Shown piece by piece: positions 21,130 to 32,019 of a stretch of DNA of 64,000 nt. This stretch comes from Syngnathus acus. Its lineage: Eukaryota > Chordata > Actinopteri > Syngnathiformes > Syngnathidae. The position numbers were made by a program, and so were the translations under genes. The notes under the pieces are model-generated. The model was not told the DNA's origin. It was given only the letters and a program-made list of their open reading frames with translations, and ran no database searches. The DNA lies in contig NC_051089.1 in the NCBI RefSeq assembly GCF_901709675.1, positions 5,560,476-5,624,475 of the forward strand, written 5' to 3'. How positions within the stretch are numbered: position 1 is the first letter of the stretch; every line of letters starts with the position of its first letter.

Positions 21130-21134
<5 letters not shown>

Positions 21135-23473
21135 CAACCAAAAGCTGCAGTTAAGTGGTTTGATATTAAGCCATTGAAAACAAAACACACAAACGCATCC
21201 AATATTTGCATGAAACGCTGTTCCTGCCATTTATACAAACACGAGTGTTGTATTTTGGTTGCGCTACGAGGTGGCACCGCGTCCAGTTAGCTTTATTTCA
21301 TATGTCGCTTCACATTCGCAAAACCTTTGCCAGAGTGCGACGACAGATGAACAGGTGACGACGGCTGAAGAGCTAAAGAGATAATTGAGACTGTAACATT
21401 TCCTTCGGTGGCATTTGTGTCGAATTTGTCAAACCCAAGCAGACATCTTTTACAGCGTGACCTTCTGTACGGCTTCCCCTCCTTCTTCTCTCACTTTTTT
21501 TACCACCTCTCTATCTCCATCTGATTACAACTTTCTCCATTCCCCCCATGACGTTCAATCCACTCGCCGACTTTATAGCCGCTAAGTGAAGCAATTAAAA
21601 GAATACACTCGTCGTAAAATACAACTTTATTCTTGCATTTCTGCAATCAACCAAAAATTAACCGAGTAAAAAGAAAAAAAAAGTAATTTTGCTCTCACAG
21701 CTAGGCTATACATAATCTCTCGCCCGCACAATCGACATTGGCTGGAGGTAAATAAAAAAGCATCCAGGGAGCTTTAAAGCTTTCCTTTACCCCGGTCGGG
21801 CAAGGTGATGAGTTGCCAGATGTAGAAAGTGCAAACATATCAGAACGGGAAAATCATGATTGGCTCTCAAAGATGCACATGGGGCTGCAAAGTTTCTCCC
21901 CGCAAATGGGACAAAATATGAATAATGTGGATATGTCTCCAATATCTCAACCCCAAATGTGAAAAGCATAAAACAGGATAAGGAGTACCCTACTCTAGTA
22001 TCAATCATTTAGTATTTCTTTTTAAATGCGTTTTTACCTCGGCGCTGATCCTTTACCGTTCGCGTCACACTACAAAAAGGGCTGACATCAGTCCGGTCGT
22101 AATGTAATTTCACTTATGGAGTCCATCAGCGTTCCAATCCGGCTGCTTACTCACACACACGTACACACACATAACTGTATATTCAAATTGGCATTGTGCC
22201 AGTGTCAGCACAATACACTTTAATAATCCATTAGGATCTATTGCCGAGTGGGCCCGCCTTCCCCACAGCAAAGTAAATCCCCAAGTGAATGTTAAGTGTG
22301 CGTCACGGCCATCCATTTCCCTTCCAACATGGCGGCTAAGTGTGAGTTCAGGGAAAAATCTTTGGTTTGGATCTAACAGCCAATACCCAAATGCTTCATG
22401 TTGCTTGTAAGTTAAGAGAACAGACATTTTGAGCGAGTGTTTTTCCGCTTCGCAAAAGTGGAAATGCTTTTGACTTTGTGTCCAATTTCCCCCGCTAAAC
22501 TTCCCATTGCAAGTTACAGTACATTTACAACTCGTTTCCCTTCCTTTTTACAAGCCCACTTGTGCCGTTTGGCCCATTTACAGCCTCAGCCTGTCCCACA
22601 ATTGCAGCAATTTGCAACAGTGTGATCTTTACATAGCATTACGGCACACGGGCGTCACAACTTAACAGCGCGGGTGGTAGTTAGTGTGCGTTTTATCGTC
22701 GGGAATGTTTCCTCTCGGTGTCATTCGGAAGCATCGGTGTATAAGGAGGGAATGGGCCTCGAAAGACTTCCGTCTGGTCCGCTTACCTGTCGTCTTCTCG
22801 GGTAATTACACCTGAAATTGGGGAAACGGAGAGCAGCACGGTGCAATTTTTATACACGCCCTTCATGTTATCGCCCACACGCACAAACGTAAATGAAACT
22901 TATTCAACCCCCCGGCCTATCTTTTCCCTTTTCCGTCTCTGTATCTATTAGATGTGACATTCCATTCACACTTCTCTCTCGTTCGCCAAGCCCATTACAA
23001 CATTCCTTCAAAATAAGAGCTTAGAAATGTGGTCATAATTCATTACCGGTCAAATTGGTTCAACCCAGTTAGCTGTGCGTATTTTGCCACTCCACTTTTG
23101 ACGCTGGAAACTATAAGGGAGCATTTTTGGCATCGAATCGTCTCCGGTTTCGGTGGCGACGGCCGTTCAAAGGCGCACAAACAGTCGACAGGCAGGCAGG
23201 TGGTGAGATAGCTTCTCTTATCAGGAGGATGTCTTTGTCTGTGTCCTTGGAGGCAAGCAGTCAGGTATGGATGGAGACAGGAAGGGAGGGGGGAGCGGGA
23301 GGAGGAGGAAAGGGAGGATGGGCTTGCATTCGTATTCCTGTCACATCTGTGACGGGTGGGAAAGGTGGAAGAAGGTGTGTGGGGGAATGGGAGAGGGGCT
23401 CAGCGGGGCTGTGGCGAGAGGCTAAAAGATGTTAAAATTTTGACAGATGCTTGAAATAAATAAATCCCCAGTT

Positions 23474-23900
23474 AGGGCTGGATGATATGGCCTTGACATG
23501 AAATCTCATTTTTTTCTGACAGAAATTCCATTTCCAATTTCAAATGCCAAAAGTTTTGATCTTTGTTTTTTTCTGAGATTCAATTTATTTTCCCTGACAC
23601 CAATTGTTTCACAGTCTTCCCGCCCGCCCCGTGTTAACTAACTCCACAGAAATACAGCGTTATAAGATCTTTATTGTTATTTATGAAACAGAAAATATGA
23701 ATAGTTTTTATTTCCATCTAGAAATAAGTAATTTTTCAAAAGGAATATCTAATCATTTTATTTTGATTTCATTTGAATGAAATAACCAATTATTTAATAA
23801 AATAAAATGTTTGAATGTGTACTTAAAACTTTCTATTTTAGTCTTTTTTTATTTTATGTGTTATAAATCAAAAAATGGGCTAACCTGATGTTGCACGTTG
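23474..23900. mobile_element. Decayed AT-rich DNA-transposon-like element
   Basis: The left end reads GGGCTGGATGATATGGCC followed by an AT-rich body with CTGAGATT-type motifs. This matches the GGGCTGGGCGATATGG consensus of a non-autonomous element that I recall as widespread in fish genomes. No terminal inverted repeat or target duplication could be paired by eye, so the right boundary is approximate. Confidence 0.4.
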
Positions 23901-24200
23901 GCTTCTCAGTGTCACTCTGTTTGGCTTATCATCTCAAGCAGAATGAATCACTGATCAATACTCTAATAGACACCCACTCTCTCACCAATCAGCTTGATCA
24001 AAACGCAGACTTAAACCTGCGCCCCACTTTAGCCGTCCACCTCAAAAAAGAAAAAAAAAAGCACTGATGGGATTTGGACTTAAAATGAGATGTGAAGAAT
24101 CCCAACGCTTCTTATTATTGATCCAAAGCTAAATGGCCCAAAAAGCCTCCCTGGCATCATTTTACCATTACAGCCTAATGGCTTTCCTTGCGCGTACACG

Positions 24201-24204
<4 letters not shown>

Positions 24205-24286
<82 letters not shown>
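24205..24286. repeat. CA dinucleotide microsatellite (about 41 units)
   Basis: An uninterrupted CA run of 82 bp is flanked by CACGCACG imperfect units. It is likely polymorphic. Long Val-Cys frames on the minus strand are artefacts. Confidence 0.97.
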
Positions 24287-24291
<5 letters not shown>

Positions 24292-24660
24292 TGATATGGA
24301 TGGACATTTATGAAAAAGTGTACAGCCGCTATTGTGTTACAATTGGAACGATTAGCAGAAAGGTAGTCAGTAACAGAACCACAGGTGGTGCGTTTAAAAG
24401 CCTCCGATGCAAAAGAAAGACAACAAAGCAATTAGTGGACTTGTATAAAATCATAAATGCGTTTTATTGTAGTATGGGTCCGTATTAAAATGTAACATCT
24501 ATTTTACACACTATGCCACTTTGCATTTTATAACTTCAAATTGGCTGAAAAGATGGAAACAATGAAACCATAAATACATCAAATATAAAATAAAACAAGA
24601 TTATGTTGGAGCTATAAAGTGCTTACTTAAGTGAAAATATTTTTAATGCAGTAGCCCGTC

Positions 24661-24835
24661 AGTGGTTGAGTATTCGTGGTTGGTTCGGATTAAAGTGGTT
24701 GGTGGGTTAAGGTTAGTGATTTGGGTTTATGATAAATGTCTGGGTTAGGCTTAAGGTTTAGTGGGTTCCCGTCAGGGGGGTCAATAAGTAATGATTAGGA
24801 TAAGGTTTTATTGTTGGTGGGTTTAAGGGTCAGGA
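24661..24835. repeat. Degenerate telomere-like GGGTTA/GGTTTA tract
   Basis: The tract contains scattered GGTTGG, GGGTTAAGG, GGGTTAGG and GGTTTAGTGGG words at irregular spacing, all on one strand. It looks like a decayed TTAGGG-like simple repeat rather than a functional telomere. Confidence 0.45.
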
Positions 24836-26166
24836 TCGAAGCTTTTATCCACCGAGCGTGTCAAAGGGGGGGGAAGTTATTTGTTAGCGCTTGTTGGCAT
24901 TCATGCATACTGATGAAGTATGTGGATCAAAAACTGTCTCCTGAATTCCTGACCTGTGCGGTACTTTGTCAGAGTCGTATTTGGAAGGTGAGTGCGGAAT
25001 GACAGAGAGATCCAATTAGCATGGAGAAACGTAATCATACTTCTTCAGCCCTCCCCACGCACGAATTACGTGACCGACGGACACGGTGTGATCCATTTGA
25101 TTTAATGAATGTTTTATGGCAGATAAACGTGTCCATGGAAGTGTTGAGAGCGTACAACTCACAATTGATCCTTTTATACAATTCCATTTAATCAAGTATC
25201 GTGTGAGTGGACATCTCCCTCGGGGGGACTTGCTTTTTATACCTGCTTGTTAATTATGCTCACTCAGATGGGACGTGCATTGAAATCATGTGAGGGAATG
25301 ATAACCTTCTGCAAGAATGGCCCGTGTCCCATCGTGTCAACAATTGAATTAATAGTGACATTTCGGGACAATTATATCCCCCGTGTTAAGTCATTGTTAT
25401 TTTAATGACAGTGTATCTATTCTCCCGAGTGGGAACTCTTATTCATGCTGGACACATTATTCAGTCCTTCTTGAAGCAAAAGGGCGACAGAAGCAGGATA
25501 ATGCGACATGTGAGGACACCCACGACGGGAAGTGAGCAGGGTGGCGGCATTCCGTCATCATGTTTGCGCAAGGGTGGTGTCAGGTGGGCAGCAGACCTGA
25601 CCAAAAATTCTGATTGTCTCCACCGAGACAGCATAAGGTTAAGATCAGGCTCGGATTACTATAAAACTGCGGGTCAATCAATGGAAGTCAATAGAAGCTC
25701 ATTTGAGGAAAATACTTAATCCACCTGCCTTATTCCGTTGTAGTAGTCTAAACTATCATGGCCACTGGTTCCGAGACAGCCTAACTGGCTTTGAAATACA
25801 ACTTCTATGAGACAAGAGCCCGGGAAAAATAATAACGGCACTAGCGCTGCGAGCCATCCCAGCCTTCAAAGCACATAAAAATACATCTAATAAACTGCAG
25901 TTATGGGCGAGCTGGCAGTTTCTCGGAAAAAAACCCATTCCCAGGTCTTTTCAGTGAGAATTTTACGGTTGTTCTTTGATTTAATCAGTGGTGCGGTTGG
26001 AGCTCACTGGCGTGGTGTATACTGTAGCCTATATCGAAAAAGATAGCAGCATTTAAGGTCATATTTATTACAACACCCCCAAGTGGGAGATAGTGAAGAC
26101 TGGCCAGACCAGTGTAAAACATTTGACCCTTGACCTAACATTCAGACTTATTTATTGTTACAAATA

Positions 26167-26333
26167 GGGTACACCCTGGACTGGTCACCGGCCAATCACA
26201 TATAGACAAACAAGCATTCGCTGGAGTACCTGGAGAAATCTCTCCATGGAGGAAGACTAGAGACAAGATTCAAACCCTAAACTCAGAAGTTGTGAGGCAG
26301 ATACACAAAACACTGGTCCACCTGTGATGCCCC
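26167..26333 (-). mobile_element. Diverged tRNA-derived SINE, minus strand
   Basis: The segment begins GGTACACCCTGGACTGGTC and ends with GTTGTGAGGCAGATAC and GGTCCACC. This is the reverse complement of the SINE consensus seen better preserved at 30775. It is internally deleted and heavily mutated, so it is an old copy. Confidence 0.7.
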
Positions 26334-26743
26334 AGTCATTCCTACGGGATATTTTTTTAAAGATCTAAAATCTGAAGAAATTGAAGAAAAAAACATATTT
26401 TTCTTCTCTCCATTCTTTGGATCAGCTGTTACTGGATGACAAGGTCCAGTGCCACCTTTGCCGCCATCTTGCTCACTCTTCCACTCATATGGAAATGAGA
26501 CCTTTTTAATCTCACACCAGGAATGAGCTACTGTAAAAGACGCTTCCAAGCCTCCCCCATCTTTTTTTTGGTTTTTAGTGTTTTACGGACGCACCTGCAA
26601 TATGTGAAAATCTGCAATCTGAAATTGCAAGAATGAAATGTAGACATAGAATACCCCTCCCACTGGCGGAGCTACAGGGGGGCCGCGGGGGCACTGCTCC
26701 CCCAAAGATATGCTTGGACCCCCAGGTGCCAGATATTTTTTCT

Positions 26744-26765
26744 CAATAATAATAATAATAATAAT
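26744..26765. repeat. AAT trinucleotide repeat
   Basis: About seven AAT units follow a GC-rich stretch (26665-26730) containing GGGGGGCCGCGGGGGCAC. Confidence 0.9.
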
Positions 26766-27523
26766 ACAACTTTATCAGTATTGATGATTTTTTGTTGTTT
26801 CCTCTGAGATATGCTCCCTATGCGCCTTTTTCTAAACATTGGAATTTAAAAAAAAAGACAATTCCACAGTACAATGGCATCCATGCTAGGTGAAACGTGA
26901 AATAGCAAAGGATTATTGTACATCATCTTGTCATTTCCATAGTTGGAAGTCAAGCTATTTTGCTTGCCTGCCTTGAAAAAAAAAAATCTTCCATTACAGT
27001 TTGGACCTGCATCCATACTGTGCAGCTACTTAATAGAGCAGTGACTATCACCTGCTTACAGTTCAAGCAGCAGGATATGGACTTGTGGTGTGTTTAATGA
27101 GGCTGTGGTAAGGGCTCCCAGCAGGCCGGCCATCAGCTCAGACACGCTCCCGTCTCCCACGTTAGGCGGCACCCATCCGTCATCTTCGGGATGTCATCAT
27201 CATCATCCCCGCGCAATGGCACTCCGGTGAGCTCTATCTCACTCTCGGATCGGACCGCTCGAGGAAGTGAGGTTTTGGGAAAACAACAACAAGTCTCCAA
27301 ACGCTCTTCTTTCTTCTTCTCCAGGACATAAAACAAAGACGGCGAGCCCATTGTCTGCTGATGATTTCCCTGGAGTGAAAGCCGTTCCGAGCCACCGAGC
27401 CGTGTCTAATTTGTCTGGGAAAAAAGGTGTTAGGAGAAGTGCTCAAAGAATGCTTGGCTGTTTAATCTCACTTCTATTGTGCACCATTGCTTTTTTGTGC
27501 ATAAATGCTCCTTAAATCAAACC

Positions 27524-27548
27524 CACACACACACACACACACACACAC
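27524..27548. repeat. Short CA microsatellite
   Basis: About twelve CA units, uninterrupted. Confidence 0.93.
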
Positions 27549-30364
27549 CGGCGATGCTAATGTGGATGAAGAATTGCCGTGTGACAGCAGCGATTATAGC
27601 AAGTGGCGGGGATAAAGTTACACAAGCAATACGTCATTAATTTCTAATAATTGATACTTTGATACAAGTAAGTGAGATGATCCTCTCAGAAAGATAAAGC
27701 TATGCGGGCAATCAAATGTCTGCTCTGTTCACCAATGTCCCAGCCAGTAAATTCAGATTTAAGGCGATCCGAAATCTCGCCATCCTTCCTTCCTCCCTGC
27801 CTGTCATCCTCTGTTTTGTTTTGTATTACTTCGCCCCCCCAAAAAAACCTCTAATCCACCTGCCTGGTCCGGCGCAGCCCAGCGTGACGCAGACAGACAT
27901 TATTGGGTCACGCAGACGCCTTTAGCCAGAAAAACGAGCCGGAGTGAGCGAATGTCACACGTTCACGGCCAACAGCATCAGACACCTGAGATTGGATCTG
28001 TTCCTAGATCTGCACTGAGCCAACAGTCTGACACTCATTTTATCAGGCCATGCACAACCATTAAGGACCTTTCTAGCGTGAAACAAGAAAGCTCCCAAAC
28101 AACCTATTTTTCTGCCTTGGTAATACTCATAGTTTTGAAACAGTTGTACAGTAGGAGCAAGACATCGGGATAACCTTTGTTGTCATGTGGAGTTATCAGC
28201 GCCGAGGGATAGATGTTGCCATTTTGAACCTCACTGTGAACACAGAAATGGCGCAAAAGCACTATTTTTAAAAACTTCATGACCACTCTGTATTAAGTTG
28301 ACTTTTGAGATTGTCCCACCTTGACCATCATTTAGGAAAGCAAAGGATCGTCCTCTAAGGTCTCCTTTGCATATTTTATAAATTAATGCGTGCTCTTTAA
28401 TAATATGTGAGATCGACTCTCTTTATGTCAAAGTTATAGGAGTGACCATCACTGAAGGCTTCAAAGAGACGCCAATCCATTCAATATCACACAAGCGGTT
28501 CAAGGGCTTGGAACTGCGGAGGTGGAGCAGGTCACGCGGGTTAATGAAGGAAGTCTTGACAAGTGGGAATGTGTTGAAAAAAAAGATCGACCGCTTTCCA
28601 TAAAGTGGAATATCAAGTGCGGAAATAATTGGATAAGTTTAAAATTTAAGTCATTGGTGATTAAAATAGGAAATGGATTGTTGCATCTATTATAGTTCAC
28701 TTGCATTTTTTTTTTTGGATTTATTGTTACAGTTTATTGAAACTACGTAGGAAGCTAATTGGTTAGCTTAATTTTGACAGTTCAAAATGTAAAAATGCAA
28801 CTTAAAGCTTTGGCTGCATAATTCATAAAGCTTTTATTATAGTCTCAGTTTAAGCATGGAACCAATTATTTCTTCCTTTATTTCCTGTGGGGGCAAAAAA
28901 TATATAATTTCATCCCAAAGAATGCCCTCAAAATACGGAATATATGTACTGATAAATAATTTGGCTGTGTCCTCACTATGACACAGCCTGGTTCTGCCGT
29001 CGCATCATTTCCAGCACAGCCTGACAAAAAGCCCCAAAGGAAGACGACTTAGCTGAGGAGATAAAGTCGTCGCATGTCTCGCACGGCAGCAAGTCTTATT
29101 TGATTTATTTATTTGAGCTGCGTGGCAACTGATGAAGGCATTAAAAAAGTCCCTGCTATACTGAACCTAAGCTGACAGGCTGCCTGGCTGTGTGGATTTT
29201 AGGCTCCTTTCTACACACAACGTACAAACACACCATAGGAGGGAAAATTTACAGCCTGAATGTTTTGGAATTGGGTCTTACAAAAGATTATTAAACACGT
29301 TAATAAAGTGTATACAAATATTTGCTAACTATACTGGTGTTGCATTGTGATGAAAAATATTACTCCTGATTTTTATTCCTGGTCTTGTTTTGATTGTTGC
29401 TAGGCAGACTTCACAGAGCTTGGTCCTAACTGTTCCATAGGACAATAAAAATAAAGTAATATTGGTTATGCCACTTGGTTGTTTGTATAACAAGCTAGGA
29501 CATCAACATTGTTGCATTCTTGCTGAGTATGGCCTTTCGTTCCCTGGACGTCACGAGTAGCACTAGGGCGTTGCGACTAGCCGAGCGGCTACTAGAGAAA
29601 AGATTGAGTAAAAGCATTATTTTTATTTTCACTTGTGGCATCAGTGCTTCATTTGTGCATGTGGTGGATGTAGCAGGATTTTTTTTTTTGCTTCACAGGG
29701 TGAATAAAAAAGAAAAAAACACTGACAAGAGTGTGCATTATTACCAGAGCGGCAGTGGTGAAGCAATACTTCTTTCAATAACACGTTCAAATCATAGTTT
29801 AACCCTGGCATTGGAAAAATTCTGGAGATATCCGTTATTGCTGTCTTCACTTTATTTTTATAAAGTAAAGTGACCTCAAAGCTAGCACATTCATATGACT
29901 CAATAAAAAAAGCTTGACATGAAATTGATTTAGAGGGTCCCTTTTGTTTAGCCCTATTTTTATGAGGTCTCCAGAAAACTCTCTTAACGGAAAGACCTAC
30001 ACCTATGAAATGTGTGACATTCACTCTTTAATAATAAACACAGGTGCACTGTGAAAAATACAGTCGGTGCTGCGGCATAATGGCTGCATCTCAATGTTGC
30101 GATTAGAGGATCTGCTAGCATTTGGAGTCCAATCACTCTTTTATTGCGTTCCCCACTTTCTGCTGCCTGAGCTGTCAGCCATCAAAATGCAAATGCTGTA
30201 ATCCGGTGTCTCAAAGGAGACGCGTCCTCTGTAAGTAGTGCAAGGGAGACTGTATGGATGCACCACACAAATATTCTTGATGCAGCCATAGGAAGTACTT
30301 GGACTGTAAAGAATATTTAGTGTAGAATGGATTAGTTTATGTGATGTCATCTGAAGTCAGTTTT

Positions 30365-30576
30365 ACGGGCGGCGCAGCGGTCGACTGGTTGGCGCAACCG
30401 CCTCACAGTGCAGAGGGTGAGGGTTCGATTCCGGTTCCGGCCTTCCTGTGTGGAGTTTGCATGTTCTCCCTGTGCTTGTGTGGGTGTCCTCCAGGTACTG
30501 CGGTTTCCACATCCCAACAACATGCATGGTAGGAATTGCCCATAGGTGCAAATGATTGACTGTGTTCCTGTTCAGG
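30365..30576 (+). mobile_element. tRNA-derived SINE, plus strand, truncated 3' part
   Basis: A tRNA-like head with GGTTGGCGCAACCGCCTCACAG and a perfect B box GGTTCGATTCC (30422-30432) is followed by the family body: TGTGTGGAGTTTGCATGTTC and ACATGCATGGTAGG. The body breaks off and runs into a GAATGAATGGATGA-type tail array. The head would be an internal RNA polymerase III promoter, not a tRNA gene. Confidence 0.85.
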
Positions 30577-30752
30577 AAATGAATGAATGGATGACTGGAT
30601 GAATGAATGGATGACTGGATGAATGAATGGATGACTGGATGACTGAATGGACGACCGGATGAATGAACGGATGAATGAATGGATGAATGAACGGATGAAT
30701 GAACGGATGAATGACCGGATGAATGAATGGATGAATGAATGAATGAATGAAT
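30577..30752. repeat. Tetranucleotide array expanded from a SINE tail
   Basis: Imperfect GAAT/GGAT/GACT/GACC units run for about 176 bp directly after the SINE at 30365. Such ATGG/ATGA tails are typical of this family, here greatly expanded. Phe-Ile-His-Ser frames on the minus strand are artefacts. Confidence 0.93.
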
Positions 30753-30774
30753 AATAAAAACTGATTTTGCTCAT

Positions 30775-31135
30775 AGGCAGCTCAGTGACGCACTGGTTAG
30801 CGCGTCCGCCTCACAGTTAGGAAGGTGCCGGTTCGATTCCAAACTCCCTGTGTGGAGTTTGCATGTTCTCCCTGAGCCCGCGTGGGTTTTCTCCGGGCAC
30901 TCCGATTTCCTCCCACATTCCCAAAAAACATGCTTGATAGGTTGATTGGGCACTCTAAATTGCCTCGAGGTGTGAGTGCGAGTGCGGATGGTTGTTCGTC
31001 TCTGTGTGCCCTGCGATTGGCTGGCAACCGGTTCAGGGTGTCCCCCGCCTCCTGCCCGATGACCGCTGGGATAGGCTCCAGCAAGCCCGCGACCCCCGTG
31101 GGGACAAAGCGGTACAGAAAATGGATGTATGGATG
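30775..31135 (+). mobile_element. Nearly full-length tRNA-derived SINE with target duplication
   Basis: The copy starts with the tRNA-like head (CACTGGTTAGCGCG; B box GGTTCGATTCC at 30830-30840). It continues through TGTGTGGAGTTTGCATGTTC, ACTCTAAATTGCC, CCCTGCGATTGGCTGGCAAC and GGGATAGGCTCCAGC, and ends in an ATGGATGTATGGATG tail. It is flanked by GATTTTGCTCAT (30763-30774) and GATTTCGCTCAT (31136-31147), a 12-bp duplication with one mismatch. The family resembles the fish tRNA-SINEs often called mermaid-like. It sits about 450 bp upstream of the shf start codon. Confidence 0.88.
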
Positions 31136-31139
31136 GATT

Positions 31140-31590
31140 TCGCTCATTCGGCGCTCCCATGCTTTAAGTGAATGTCCAACAGAGGGCAGTGAACGTTGTC
31201 AGGTAACGGAGAGCAGGTTGCTTCGAGAAGGAAGGGGGGAAGGAAGAAAGTATAGGGGGCGTGTCCTCACTGTCGCTCCCATGTTGCGCAGCGTGGAAAT
31301 TTGACGTGTGTGGAGCACACACATTGCACACATGCACACGCACATTACACTACAGTAGAAAGCCAACGTGAGCGTGCTGTTTGTTGTGTCATTGCGTGTG
31401 ACAGACTTTCACAGCGGAAAAGTGCCTTCGGTAAAGCCCTCCAGCCCCCCGGCCGGCTGCGGCTCCCGGCTGACACACGGACTTCATTCACACTGCCAGG
31501 TCCGGACTCCTGGAACTTCAAAAAAGGGGGACAAAAGAAAGAAACAACGAAGTACAGTCATTTTTGGATCGTAAGCGATGCTCTGGCAGC
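31140..31590 (+). promoter_or_regulatory. shf: shf promoter region and 5' leader
   Basis: CpG-rich sequence, densest around 31425-31490 (CCCCCCGGCCGGCTGCGGCTCCCGG in two parts), precedes the start codon. No TATA box was seen. A CTCF-like motif lies at 31176-31190, immediately after the SINE. The transcription start and any leader intron cannot be set from the sequence. Confidence 0.45.
31176..31190 (+). promoter_or_regulatory. CTCF-like motif at the shf promoter
   Basis: CCAACAGAGGGCAGT fits the CTCF core at every constrained position and differs from the 5264 motif at one base. It lies 29 bp after the SINE target duplication and about 400 bp before the shf start codon. Confidence 0.45.
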
Positions 31591-32019
31591 ATGGCCAAGT
31601 GGTTCAAGGAGCACCTCGGATTCAAAACTACCAAAGCACCACCTCCGGCGCCCCCGAAGCCGGACTACCGACACTGCCTCACCGGTGTGCCCGGCGCGCC
31701 TGGCTTCCAAACGGGGGCCACTTTCACGCTGAGCCCTGCTCAGCCGGACATTCTTGCCGCGTACAAACTCCAAAAGGAGCTGGACTTCGAGGACCCGTAC
31801 ACTCCCGACGGAAATATCGCGTTCGCAGTGGGATCGCCGGACATCAAATACGTGTCACCGAAGCACCGACTCATCAAGGTGGAGACGGTGGAGAAGACCA
31901 ACCCGGCGCCCGGTACTGGTGGTGGAGGAGGCGGTGCTGTGGTGGTCGCTCAAGCCGTCGCTGTGAGCGGCGTGAAATCTCCCACGTCACCCCCCACGGA
32001 GCAGGACAGCAAGGAGAAG
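31591..32019 (+). CDS. shf: shf coding exon 1 (residues 1-143)
   Basis: The 429-nt exon begins at the ATG of MAKWFKEHLGF and ends DSKEK before donor GTGCGT, phase 0. The frame is open slightly upstream but has no earlier ATG nearby, so this start is preferred. The Gly run and the following Ala/Val-rich stretch (110-127) look like unstructured low-complexity sequence encoded by GGT/GGA repeats. Confidence 0.85.

Larger units (their letters stand above)
14290..30362. other. Intergenic region between ube2q2 and shf
   Basis: About 16 kb with no gene I can support apart from an isolated exon-like segment at 18335-18382. It is mostly unique sequence with scattered microsatellites, AT-rich tracts (for example 17740-18080) and a few old transposon remnants. 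Open frames up to 178 codons occur but show no family resemblance, and a few of this length are expected by chance in 64 kb. Confidence 0.55.

Noticed and set aside
30403-30774. Ser-Phe-Ile-His/Arg repeat protein on the minus strand
   Set aside because: It is a translation of the tetranucleotide array at a SINE tail.
30422-30840. tRNA genes suggested by GGTTCGATTCC B boxes
   Set aside because: The surrounding sequence is the head of a SINE family, with no cloverleaf or acceptor stem.
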